In this document: positions 1 through 7,791 of the stretch, piece after piece
Layout: every line of letters starts with the position of its first letter
Numbering within the stretch: the stretch's first letter is position 1
NCBI RefSeq assembly: GCF_001721045.1
Contig: NZ_MDER01000028.1
Coordinates: forward strand, 1-64,000
DNA length: 64,000 bases
From: Paenibacillus nuruki
Lineage (GTDB): Bacteria; Bacillota; Bacilli; Paenibacillales; Paenibacillaceae
Reading direction: 5' to 3'
Program-made: the position numbers and the translations under genes
Notes under the pieces: generated by a model
The model's database searches: none
The model's input: the letters and a program-made list of their open reading frames with translations, nothing else
What the model was told of the DNA's origin: nothing

Positions 1-23
1 TTGAAGTCAGTAGAAGGGGAAGA

Positions 24-69
24 TTGCAAAGCAAAATATCTTACGATAAGCGCTTGGCAATTAAAGCGC
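24..69. repeat. Repeat unit: 21-base repeat plus GCGCTT hairpin (copy 1)
   Basis: Bases 24-44 are identical to 61893-61913. Bases 50-69 can fold as GCGCTT-8 nt-AAGCGC. Read on the minus strand, the 8-nt loop is TAATTGCC, close to the loops of the copies at 11938, 58297 and 61844. The same two parts lie side by side near 58231-58316 and 61844-61913, so this looks like a recurring compound element, here not visibly attached to a start codon. Confidence 0.55.
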
Positions 70-234
70 GACATCTTCTAGTGCGGTAAAAAAGATCCAT
101 CTTTTATTGATATCGGCAACATTATCGAATGGATTATAGCTATTTTACATGATATACGTAATAATTGCCTGTTCAGATTATGATAAACCAATTGCAAAAA
201 GATGAATCTTAGTTAGCTCATTTGATAACAAAAT

Positions 235-254
235 GCGCTTGCCAAAGTAAGCGC
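235..254 (+). repeat. GCGCTT/AAGCGC hairpin just upstream of the ctaB ribosome binding site
   Basis: GCGCTT (235-240) pairs with AAGCGC (249-254) around an 8-nt loop, GCCAAAGT. It ends two bases before the Shine-Dalgarno sequence GAGGAGG (256-262). The stem equals that of the copies near 58297 and 61844, but the loop differs, so it is a looser member of the set. Confidence 0.45.
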
Positions 255-273
255 TGAGGAGGAACTTATCAAC

Positions 274-1215
274 GTGGACAATCGATTCAGTCAACCTACT
301 CCTTCAGAGGCTACAATGCTCTCTACAGAACCTGCTCTTCCAGATCAACCAGTGACTTGGAAAGACTTTGTGACGTTAGCGAAGCCCGGGATTTTAAGAT
401 CTAATCTGATCGCTACATTTGGTGGGTTTTGGTTAGCGTCCGGCTGGAATGTCAATTATATTCATTTAATATGGACATTGCTGGGAACCATGTTAGTCAT
501 GGCATCTTCCTGTGTATTTAACAATTACTTTGATCGTGACCTCGATACCAAAATGACACGTACCCAAGATCGTGTACTAGCAACACGCCGCGTCTCGCCT
601 CATATCGTGCTCTGGTATGCGATCATATTAGGCGTACTTGGAATGGCTGTACTGACATTATTTGTAGGATTACTGGCAGTAGCATTCGGTATACTTGGAA
701 TGTTTGTCTATGTGGTGATCTATACGTTGTGGTTAAAACGTTCATCCACATGGAGCACCTCACTTGGTGGTATATCAGGAGCAATGCCACCGGTTATTGG
801 TTATGTAGCCGTTACACATCAAGTGGATCTAGGAGCATGGTTATTATTTGCAATGTTATTCTTATGGCAACCTCCTCATTTTTGGGCACTCGGGATTCGC
901 CGTGTAGAAGAATATCGTGCCGCAGGATTTCCACTTTTACCTGTTGTCAAAGGTATTAAACGCACAAAGTATCAAATGCTTCCTTATATTGCACTGTTGA
1001 TTCCTATCCCTATCTTGATGTATGTCTACAATTATACAGGTATTATTTTTATGATCGTCTCGCTTGTTTTATCAGTACTATGGTTCGGGATGGCAGTCGC
1101 AGGATTTAGAAAACAAGATAATGATAAATGGGCGAAAACGGCTTTTATTTTTTCCATTAATTATTTGACGATTAGCTTTATTATGATGATTATAGATACG
1201 GTTCATCACTCCTAA
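274..1215 (+). CDS. ctaB: Protoheme IX farnesyltransferase (heme O synthase)
   Basis: This is an integral membrane prenyltransferase of the UbiA superfamily. It adds a farnesyl group to protoheme IX to make heme O, the precursor of heme A for cytochrome oxidase. The 313-residue length fits the family. The first polyprenyl-binding motif NxxxDxxxD is seen at residues 83-91 (inside NNYFDRDLDTKM). YTLWLKR (150-156) and WQPPHFWAL (198-206) are other conserved cytoplasmic-loop motifs, and about eight to nine hydrophobic segments follow each other. The start is GTG at 274, set by GAGGAGG at 256-262. Its partner ctaA lies about 17 kb away at 18245, whereas the two are neighbours in Bacillus subtilis. 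The gene converges with the small Toprim gene across a shared hairpin. Confidence 0.95.
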   Translation: MDNRFSQPTPSEATMLSTEPALPDQPVTWKDFVTLAKPGILRSNLIATFGGFWLASGWNVNYIHLIWTLLGTMLVMASSCVFNNYFDRDLDTKMTRTQDRVLATRRVSPHIVLWYAIILGVLGMAVLTLFVGLLAVAFGILGMFVYVVIYTLWLKRSSTWSTSLGGISGAMPPVIGYVAVTHQVDLGAWLLFAMLFLWQPPHFWALGIRRVEEYRAAGFPLLPVVKGIKRTKYQMLPYIALLIPIPILMYVYNYTGIIFMIVSLVLSVLWFGMAVAGFRKQDNDKWAKTAFIFSINYLTISFIMMIIDTVHHS

Positions 1216-1232
1216 ACATGTATTAAAATCAT

Positions 1233-1277
1233 AAAAAAGAACACCACAAGAGGAGTATCTCTATGCGGTGTTCTTTT
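1233..1277. terminator. Bidirectional terminator between ctaB and the Toprim gene
   Basis: AAAAGAACACC (ending at 1245) pairs with GGTGTTCTTTT (1267-1277). T-rich flanks on both strands let it serve both converging genes. It touches the stop codon of the minus-strand gene (1276-1278). Confidence 0.8.
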
Positions 1278-1611
1278 AATATAGGATGGGATAAATAATG
1301 TATTCTTCTAAGCCTGCTTTTTCTAATTGAGCCACTAGATATTCATCCGGTGTGCCTTCAACCCCTGCATAACCTCGCCGGGTATATATATGAACAGCAT
1401 CCGGGAAAGTATCACGTAACACACCACGAATTTTTTTGCCTGCGGGGTCATTGTCCATAAATAAGTAAACTTCATCATGCCCGATTTGTTTGCGAAGTTT
1501 TTCTGATTTTAAGGCGTTAAGTGTTCCAAATGTGCATTCGATCTTTACATCTTCTTTTAACAATCGGCGTAATCGACTACGATCATTTTTACCTTCAACA
1601 ATAATATACAT
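1276..1611 (-). CDS. Small stand-alone Toprim-domain protein
   Basis: This 111-residue protein is essentially one Toprim fold, the metal-binding catalytic domain of primases, topoisomerases and OLD or RecR-type proteins. The conserved glutamate lies in VEGKND (residues 5-10, E6) and the DxD pair in FMDNDPAGKK (D53, D55). Bacillales carry short Toprim proteins of this kind (YusF-like) of unknown role. It could act on nucleic acid, but nothing in the sequence shows the substrate. The gene converges with ctaB and shares a terminator with it. A GGAG-type ribosome site precedes the ATG. Confidence 0.75.
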   Translation of the reverse strand: MYIIVEGKNDRSRLRRLLKEDVKIECTFGTLNALKSEKLRKQIGHDEVYLFMDNDPAGKKIRGVLRDTFPDAVHIYTRRGYAGVEGTPDEYLVAQLEKAGLEEYIIYPILY

Positions 1612-1793
1612 CGTATCGTTCTCCTTCCATTTATTGTAATATATTCGAAGTGGATGTTATAAAAGTTATGATATCGGGCGTTTGCTGACATATCGTCTAT
1701 ACATCTTGTATAATGAACAAAGGTTATCAGGTAGGGTATGTATTATTACACAAATGGATTCATCATGAAAAATGAAAGTTGGAGGTTATATGT

Positions 1794-2252
1794 ATGGATT
1801 GGCAAGTATGGGGCGAGTTTTTTAAACAAAATTGGCTAATCATTTTGGTTGCCTTAATTATACTCTTTCTCGTTATCAATCTGGTCAAAACGGTGATCAA
1901 ATGGTTGATTGTTATTATTATTGCTGTAGCTTTATTTATCTACAGTGGGATTTCAATGGATCAAATTAAAGATACGGTATCTGGAGTAACGGAACAGACG
2001 ATTTCAGCATTACAACAAGAAGCAACAGAAGTGATGAAAAAAGAAGCCGCTGATGCGAAGTTTGAAAAAAATCAAGATGGTAGCTATACGATTCGTACCA
2101 CTAATCTTCAAGTGCTAGGAACGCCTGGCAAAAATACAGTGGGTGTTACTTTCCGTGGTGTGTCTTTAGGGGAATGGGATGTGAAGGGAACGATGAAATC
2201 TTTTATTGATGAAGCTAAATCGAACGCTGGCACATCAGGTAACCCTTCTTAA
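1794..2252 (+). CDS. Membrane protein of unknown function
   Basis: The start is taken as ATG 1794, because GGAGG at 1781-1785 lies in front of it; a TTG at 1779 would begin inside that site. The 152-residue product begins with a short cytoplasmic stretch and two close hydrophobic segments (about residues 8-50). A soluble part of about 100 residues follows, with a possible amphipathic helix rich in Glu, Ala and Lys (EQTISALQQEATEVMKKEAA). I recognise no family. The next gene starts 30 nt downstream and also encodes a membrane-anchored protein, so the two probably form one transcription unit. Confidence 0.7.
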   Translation: MDWQVWGEFFKQNWLIILVALIILFLVINLVKTVIKWLIVIIIAVALFIYSGISMDQIKDTVSGVTEQTISALQQEATEVMKKEAADAKFEKNQDGSYTIRTTNLQVLGTPGKNTVGVTFRGVSLGEWDVKGTMKSFIDEAKSNAGTSGNPS

Positions 2253-2282
2253 ACCGTGTGATCAAAATGTAGGGGGACCTGT

Positions 2283-3437
2283 ATGACATTCAATGAGCTG
2301 TCCACGTTTTTCGATAGCAGTCCAGTATCGGTTTTGATTTATGTGATTGTTTTATTTTCGATTATTCAGGGAATACGTCATGGAGCTGTACGTTCAGCAG
2401 GAAGATTATTTTCGTGGGCGGGTCGTACGTTATTAACAGTACTTGCACTTGTACTAGCCGCTCCGTTTGCTTTGTGGGCATCGCCTCATGTTCAAGCATG
2501 GGCGCAAAGTGTATCTTCGGTTACACCAGAAGGTGAATTGAAATGGTGGACTGAAATGTATTATTCAGCCATTTATTTAATTTCTGAATTTTCATTATTG
2601 CGTTTTATTGTGCTATTTGTACTGAGTTATGTAGTAGCTAGTATTGCTTTTTCATTGCTAACCGTATTGCTTTTACCTGAAAAATGGCGCAGAGGAACAA
2701 TCGTGGTGAATGAGAAGCGTTCTTCATGGGTCAATCGTCTAGCAGGTGGAGGAATTGGGCTTTTGAATGGAGCGATTCGATCCGTAATAGTGATTTTAAT
2801 TTTATTTATCGTGGTCAGCCTGTATCCAAGTACAACGGTCACTGCTTATGTAGAAGGTTCCTCTCTGTATCAAAAAAGTGTGTCTACTGTGATTAAGCCG
2901 TTAACCGGTTCGTTTGTAGCGGATACTTTACCTGTATTCACCAGTGCAGTGGAAAAAGAGCTGACCGGTATTTTTCAACGTAAATACGATGTCGTTGATC
3001 GCAGTATCCCATCTGATATCGAAGATGCGGCGGCAGCGATTGTAGCCAAAGAAACAAGTACAGAAAGTAAAGCTCGTCTGCTCTACGAATGGGTAGGATC
3101 TCGAGTAACTTATGACTATAGTAAAGTCGAAAATTATGAACAGCGTGGAATCTGGCATGAGCAGAATCCTGAAGAAACCTTTGCGACTCGTAAAGGGGTA
3201 TGTATTGATTATGCCCGCTTATATGCGGTGATGGCTCGTTCTCAAGGGATAGATGTAAGAGTCGTCACAGGGCTTGGTTATAACGGACAAGGTGGTTATG
3301 GTCCGCATGCTTGGAATCAAGTGTATTTGCCAGATTCAGAGCAATGGGTTCCACTTGATCCAACATGGGCTTCAGCGGGTGATTGGTTTAATCCTCCCAA
3401 ATTTGCAGAAACACATATCGAGCAAAGCGTGTTGTAA
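2283..3437 (+). CDS. Membrane-anchored transglutaminase-like protein with CvpA-like N-terminus
   Basis: The 384-residue product has two parts. Residues 1 to about 190 contain several membrane segments and resemble the CvpA fold near the start (IRHGAVRSAGRLF). Residues about 235-384 are a transglutaminase-like papain-fold domain. The catalytic Cys is in RKGVCIDYARLYA, the His in GPHAWNQVYLP and the Asp in PLDPTWAS, so the triad looks intact. Such domains act as proteases or peptide modifiers at the cell surface; the substrate here is unknown. The gene directly precedes three cell-wall transpeptidase genes, which makes a wall-related role possible. The ATG at 2283 is set by AGGGGGA. Confidence 0.8.
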   Translation: MTFNELSTFFDSSPVSVLIYVIVLFSIIQGIRHGAVRSAGRLFSWAGRTLLTVLALVLAAPFALWASPHVQAWAQSVSSVTPEGELKWWTEMYYSAIYLISEFSLLRFIVLFVLSYVVASIAFSLLTVLLLPEKWRRGTIVVNEKRSSWVNRLAGGGIGLLNGAIRSVIVILILFIVVSLYPSTTVTAYVEGSSLYQKSVSTVIKPLTGSFVADTLPVFTSAVEKELTGIFQRKYDVVDRSIPSDIEDAAAAIVAKETSTESKARLLYEWVGSRVTYDYSKVENYEQRGIWHEQNPEETFATRKGVCIDYARLYAVMARSQGIDVRVVTGLGYNGQGGYGPHAWNQVYLPDSEQWVPLDPTWASAGDWFNPPKFAETHIEQSVL

Positions 3438-3569
3438 AAGAGCGAAAATATTCAACAGCAGGTTGTCTATGGTATGATAAAAAAAGTTCAAAAGTCGTCT
3501 CGTTTTATAGTTGATGTACAGAATGACAGGCCTCATGTAGTGCCGTAAGAGAAAGGGAAATGTTACAAC

Positions 3570-5591
3570 ATGAATAAATCGGGTATGGACGATCCGTCAA
3601 AGCGCGAGATTAAAAATCAGCGTCAGTTTTCGATTCGACTGAATGTATTTTTTTTCGCGACCTTTGTCATTTTTAGTGTGTTAATTGTTCGTCTGGCGGT
3701 CTTGCAGTTTGTTGAAGGTCCAACGTTGAAAGAAAAAGAAGCAAGTATTTCTAGTAAAAGTACCCCGATTCCACCGATCCGTGGCAATATTATGGATGCT
3801 TCCGGTGAAAAAATTGCTTATTCTACGTCGTCTCAGTCACTTTATTTTACATTGGAAAAAAATTATTCTTTAGCTAAAAATAAAGATGAATTGTACGGCA
3901 TCGTAAGCAAACTCAAAAAAGTATTCAATCAATATGGAAGTAAAGATGAAACAATGACAGCGGATCAGATTATTGAAGCGATGGATATTACATATCGCAA
4001 AAATTTCGGTTACACTCCGCGCCGTGTCAAAAAAGATTTAACCAATGAAGAGATTGCTTATTTCCTTGAACATAAAGATCAATTTCCAGGGATTGAGATT
4101 GTAGAAGAAAGTGTTCGACATTATGATACGGATCGTGTCGCTGTGCAGACCGTCGGCTACTTGTCTTCTTTTGCCGGTGTACGTAATACGATGGATCATT
4201 ATAAAAACAAAGCGAGATTAGAAGATGCTCAAGAAAAATATCTAGATACAGAGTTTGTCGGTGTCGATGGTATTGAGTATGCGTATCAAGATGATCTACG
4301 CGGTAAAAATGGTCTTAAAACAACCCCTGTTAATGCAATGAATATTGCAAGCGGGCGTACTGAATTGACTGCTCCTGAAAAAGGGAACAACGTCTGGATG
4401 ACGATTGATAAAAATGTACAAAAAACAACGCAACAAGCGATTACCGATCAATTGTCGTTTCTTCATTCCTACCGTAGCGGTTCATCCTATGCGCCTAATG
4501 CACAAACAGGATATGCAGTAGCGATGGAAGTCGATACAGGAAATATTGTCGCTATGGCAAGTATGCCTGATTATGATTCTAATGTATGGGAAAGTATGAC
4601 AGACGATAAATATAAAGACATTCAGCATTATTATGCGAACGGAGCGATTCGTGAAGTGTATCGTGAAGGGCATGCTTCTTCAATGGTGTTGATGGGTTCT
4701 GTTATTAAGCCTTTGAGTGTTCTAGTAGGTCTTAAAGAAGGATTGTTTACACCTTATAGTGGTTATCAAGATATTGGATTTGCACAGTTTGGTAAAGCAG
4801 GATACGAGACCAAAGTACGTAATTCCAGTAATCATGTATATGGCTATTTAACTCCTTCTACAGCGATCGAACATTCATCAAATGCTTTTATGGTCGATAT
4901 GGTCGGCAAAAAGTTATACACCAAATACGGTGGCGAATCGATCAATGTCTGGGATAAATATATGAAAGAATTCGGTCTGGGTGTTTCTACGAAAAGTGGG
5001 CTTCCTTACGAGAGTGATGGTTCAGGGGAGTATATGAATCTTAAAGCCGCTGGTAGTGCGCAAGCCGCAATGGCATATGCTTCTTTCGGACAACAAGGAA
5101 AATATACGACTTTGCAATTAGCACAGTATGTAGCGACCTTAGCCAACAAAGGGACACGTCTTAAACCTCAATTGGTAAGCAAAATTACAGATTCAGAAGG
5201 TAATATTGTACAGAAAACCAAAGCACAAGTAGTTAATCAAATTGATTTCCCTGATTCTTACTGGTCTGCGATCAAGTCAGGAATGAAGAGTAAAGTATCT
5301 GGATTTGATGGATTCCCGTACGACTATGCTCGTAAAACAGGTACATCTCAGCAATCAGTATATGGTCATCTTGTGGATAATGGTGTATTTATAGCTTATG
5401 CTCCACGAGATAATCCGAAATTGGCTGTTGCCGTAGTGATTCCAGAAGGTGGATTCGGTGCGCAAAGTGCGGCTCCAGTAGCTCGTAAAATCTTTGATGC
5501 TTATGATCAAGAATATGGCTTAGATGGTATTCCGAAAAAAGTATCTGAAGCAAAAACAACAGATCAAACCGCAGCTACAAGTAATAATTAA
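3570..5591 (+). CDS. Class B penicillin-binding protein (peptidoglycan transpeptidase), paralog 1 of 3
   Basis: A bitopic D,D-transpeptidase of the PBP2/PbpA-PbpH type that cross-links peptidoglycan. It has a basic cytoplasmic tail, one membrane anchor (about residues 27-50), a dimerisation/pedestal region and a C-terminal penicillin-binding domain. All three active-site motifs are visible: SVIK (S377-K380), SSN (436-438) and KTG (589-591). Length 673 is normal for the class. The ATG at 3570 follows AAAGGGAAA. It has its own terminator at 5628-5661, so it can be made separately from the next two copies. The three proteins are alike along their whole length, so the cluster arose by tandem duplication. 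Confidence 0.93.
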   Translation: MNKSGMDDPSKREIKNQRQFSIRLNVFFFATFVIFSVLIVRLAVLQFVEGPTLKEKEASISSKSTPIPPIRGNIMDASGEKIAYSTSSQSLYFTLEKNYSLAKNKDELYGIVSKLKKVFNQYGSKDETMTADQIIEAMDITYRKNFGYTPRRVKKDLTNEEIAYFLEHKDQFPGIEIVEESVRHYDTDRVAVQTVGYLSSFAGVRNTMDHYKNKARLEDAQEKYLDTEFVGVDGIEYAYQDDLRGKNGLKTTPVNAMNIASGRTELTAPEKGNNVWMTIDKNVQKTTQQAITDQLSFLHSYRSGSSYAPNAQTGYAVAMEVDTGNIVAMASMPDYDSNVWESMTDDKYKDIQHYYANGAIREVYREGHASSMVLMGSVIKPLSVLVGLKEGLFTPYSGYQDIGFAQFGKAGYETKVRNSSNHVYGYLTPSTAIEHSSNAFMVDMVGKKLYTKYGGESINVWDKYMKEFGLGVSTKSGLPYESDGSGEYMNLKAAGSAQAAMAYASFGQQGKYTTLQLAQYVATLANKGTRLKPQLVSKITDSEGNIVQKTKAQVVNQIDFPDSYWSAIKSGMKSKVSGFDGFPYDYARKTGTSQQSVYGHLVDNGVFIAYAPRDNPKLAVAVVIPEGGFGAQSAAPVARKIFDAYDQEYGLDGIPKKVSEAKTTDQTAATSNN

Positions 5592-5627
5592 TTGTAAAAG
5601 TAGATGTGTATGTTCCAAATATGTGTC

Positions 5628-5661
5628 AGCAGGTTCCTTTCGATAAGGAACCTGCTTTTTT
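5628..5661 (+). terminator. Rho-independent terminator after PBP paralog 1
   Basis: AGCAGGTTCCTT (5628-5639) pairs perfectly with AAGGAACCTGCT (5645-5656), followed by a T run. It separates the first PBP gene from the other two. Confidence 0.9.
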
Positions 5662-5758
5662 GTTATCTTTTTGTAGTCTACATAGCGCTTACATATGTTA
5701 AAATGAAGAAAGAACAACATTATATGGAACAAAATACATAGGAGGTTCAACAACCCGA

Positions 5759-7765
5759 ATGAAAAAGTGGAATGAACAATCATCAGAGGACCTCGAAGTC
5801 AGTCACCGTAAGCAATTTTCGGTGCGTTTGAATATATTCTTTTTTTCTGTATTTGTTATTTTTAGCGTGCTTATTGTACGTTTGGCTATTTTACAATTTG
5901 TAGAAGGTCCAACGTTGAAAGAAAAAGAAGCCTATGTTGCCAACGATATCACTCCGATTGTACCGACCCGTGGGAATATTTATGATGCTACAGGAACCAA
6001 AGTTGCTTATTCCCTTTCGATGCAATCGTTATATTTTACATTGAGTAAAGATTATCGCTTGGATAAAAATAAACCAGAATTATACCAAATTATTGGTGAC
6101 CTCAAGCGTGTATTTAATAAATACGGTGATCCTGATCGTAAAATGACAGCCGCAGAAATTGAAAAAGAAATGGATATTAAATATATTAAAAACTATGGCT
6201 TTACACCGCGTCGAATCAAAAAAGATTTGAGTAACAGCGAGATTGCTTATTTTCTTGAACATAAAGATCAATTCCAAGGGATTGAAGTTAGAGAAGAAAG
6301 TGTGCGTGAGTACAGTAAAGATCAGTTAGCTGTACAGACGGTAGGTTATTTGAAAGCCTTTTATGGTGTGAAAACTTCAATGAATAAATATATAAATCGT
6401 GCTCGACTATCAGATGAGGAATCTCGTTATATTGATACCGAACTAGTCGGTGTCGATGGTCTTGAATATACGTATCAAGACGAACTTCGTGGAAAAAATG
6501 GTGTGAAGAAAACGCCAATCAATGCGTTAAATCGTGTGAATGGACGTGCTACTTTAACACCACCAGTTAAAGGGAACAATCTCTGGATGACGATTGATAA
6601 AAATCTACAGTTGGTTGCTCAACAAGCAATCACTGATCAGCTTTCATACTTGCATTCTTATAGTAGTGGTAATGCTTATGCACCTAATGCTCAAACGGGT
6701 TATGCAGTAGCGATGGAAGTCGAAACAGGCAATGTAGTGGCTATCGCAAGTATGCCAGATTACGATTCCAATATCTGGGGAAATGCACCTAGTCAAGACC
6801 AAATCAACGAGATCCTATCTCGCTCTGCTAATGGTACGATTCGAGAAGTATACCGGGGTAAAGGAGCTTCATCTATGGTCTTGATGGGTTCTGTTATTAA
6901 GCCTTTAAGTGTATTGATCGGAATGGAAGAAGGACTATTTACGCCGTATGCAGGATACTCTGACCGCGGATATGCTGAATTTGGTAAAGCAGGTCATGAG
7001 ACTCGTGTACGTAATGCATTAGGTGAAGTTCTAGGCTATTTAACACCGACTGAAGGGATTCGAAAATCCTCCAATGCTTTTATGGTCGATATGGTCGGCA
7101 AGCGTTTGTATAACAAATATGGTGCCGAATCCGTCAACGTCTGGGACAAATACATGAAAGAATTTGGTCTAGGTGTAACTACAGGAAGCGGACTTCCTTA
7201 CGAGAATGAAGGTCGGGGAGAGTATCTAAATCTTGAAGCCGCAGGTAGTGCGCAGGCAGCGATGGCTTATGCTTCTTTTGGACAGCAAGGTCGTTATACT
7301 ACCTTACAACTAGCACAGTATGCAACAACACTAGCTAATCGTGGTAAACGCCTCAAACCTCAATTTGTAAGTAAAATTACAGATGCTCAAGGAAATCTAG
7401 TGAAAAAGATCGAGCCTGAAGTATTAAATACTGTAAACTTTCCAGACGAATATTGGAATACTGTTATTCAAGGGATGAGAAGTAAAGTACCTGTATTTGA
7501 AAATTATCGTTATGATGTAGCACGTAAAACAGGTACATCCCAGCAATCTATCTATGGTAAATTAGTCGATAACGGTGTATTTATTTCTTTTGCTCCTCGT
7601 AATAATCCGAAGTTAGCTATTGCTGTAATGATTCCTGAAGGTGGCTTTGGTTCTCGAAGTGCAGCTCCAGTCGCCAAAAAAATATTTGATGCGTATGATC
7701 AATACTATGGTTTGGATGGAGTCCCTAAAGGTAAAGCTGTAACTGAAGAAACAACAACAGAATAA
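5759..7765 (+). CDS. Class B penicillin-binding protein, paralog 2 of 3
   Basis: A 668-residue relative of the preceding gene with the same plan: short cytoplasmic tail, one membrane helix (about residues 22-45), pedestal, transpeptidase domain. The motifs are SVIK (Ser at residue 378), SSN in RKSSNAFM and KTG in ARKTGTSQ, so the enzyme should be active. Blocks such as MTIDKN, YAPNAQTGYAVAMEV and PEGGFG are shared almost unchanged with paralog 1. ATG 5759 is preceded by GGAGG at 5741-5745 with a rather long gap. The third paralog begins 26 nt after the stop without a terminator, so the two are probably co-transcribed. Confidence 0.92.
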   Translation: MKKWNEQSSEDLEVSHRKQFSVRLNIFFFSVFVIFSVLIVRLAILQFVEGPTLKEKEAYVANDITPIVPTRGNIYDATGTKVAYSLSMQSLYFTLSKDYRLDKNKPELYQIIGDLKRVFNKYGDPDRKMTAAEIEKEMDIKYIKNYGFTPRRIKKDLSNSEIAYFLEHKDQFQGIEVREESVREYSKDQLAVQTVGYLKAFYGVKTSMNKYINRARLSDEESRYIDTELVGVDGLEYTYQDELRGKNGVKKTPINALNRVNGRATLTPPVKGNNLWMTIDKNLQLVAQQAITDQLSYLHSYSSGNAYAPNAQTGYAVAMEVETGNVVAIASMPDYDSNIWGNAPSQDQINEILSRSANGTIREVYRGKGASSMVLMGSVIKPLSVLIGMEEGLFTPYAGYSDRGYAEFGKAGHETRVRNALGEVLGYLTPTEGIRKSSNAFMVDMVGKRLYNKYGAESVNVWDKYMKEFGLGVTTGSGLPYENEGRGEYLNLEAAGSAQAAMAYASFGQQGRYTTLQLAQYATTLANRGKRLKPQFVSKITDAQGNLVKKIEPEVLNTVNFPDEYWNTVIQGMRSKVPVFENYRYDVARKTGTSQQSIYGKLVDNGVFISFAPRNNPKLAIAVMIPEGGFGSRSAAPVAKKIFDAYDQYYGLDGVPKGKAVTEETTTE

Positions 7766-7791
7766 ACACAATTGATAAAAGGTGGATATCT

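Larger units (their letters stand above)
1..273. other. Left-edge intergenic region with short inverted repeats
   Basis: No convincing coding region is seen in these 273 bases. They hold two copies of a GCGCTT/AAGCGC hairpin (50-69 and 235-254) and one copy of a 21-base sequence (24-44) that recurs exactly at 61893-61913. The last part carries the ribosome binding site GAGGAGG (256-262) of the following gene. No clear -35/-10 pair was recognised. The gene to the left lies outside the window. Confidence 0.6.

Noticed and set aside
50-69. AAGCGCTT-like core as a CcpA (cre) site
   Set aside because: The flanks do not fit the cre consensus, and the other copies of the element keep an 8-nt loop between the arms, which a cre site would not.
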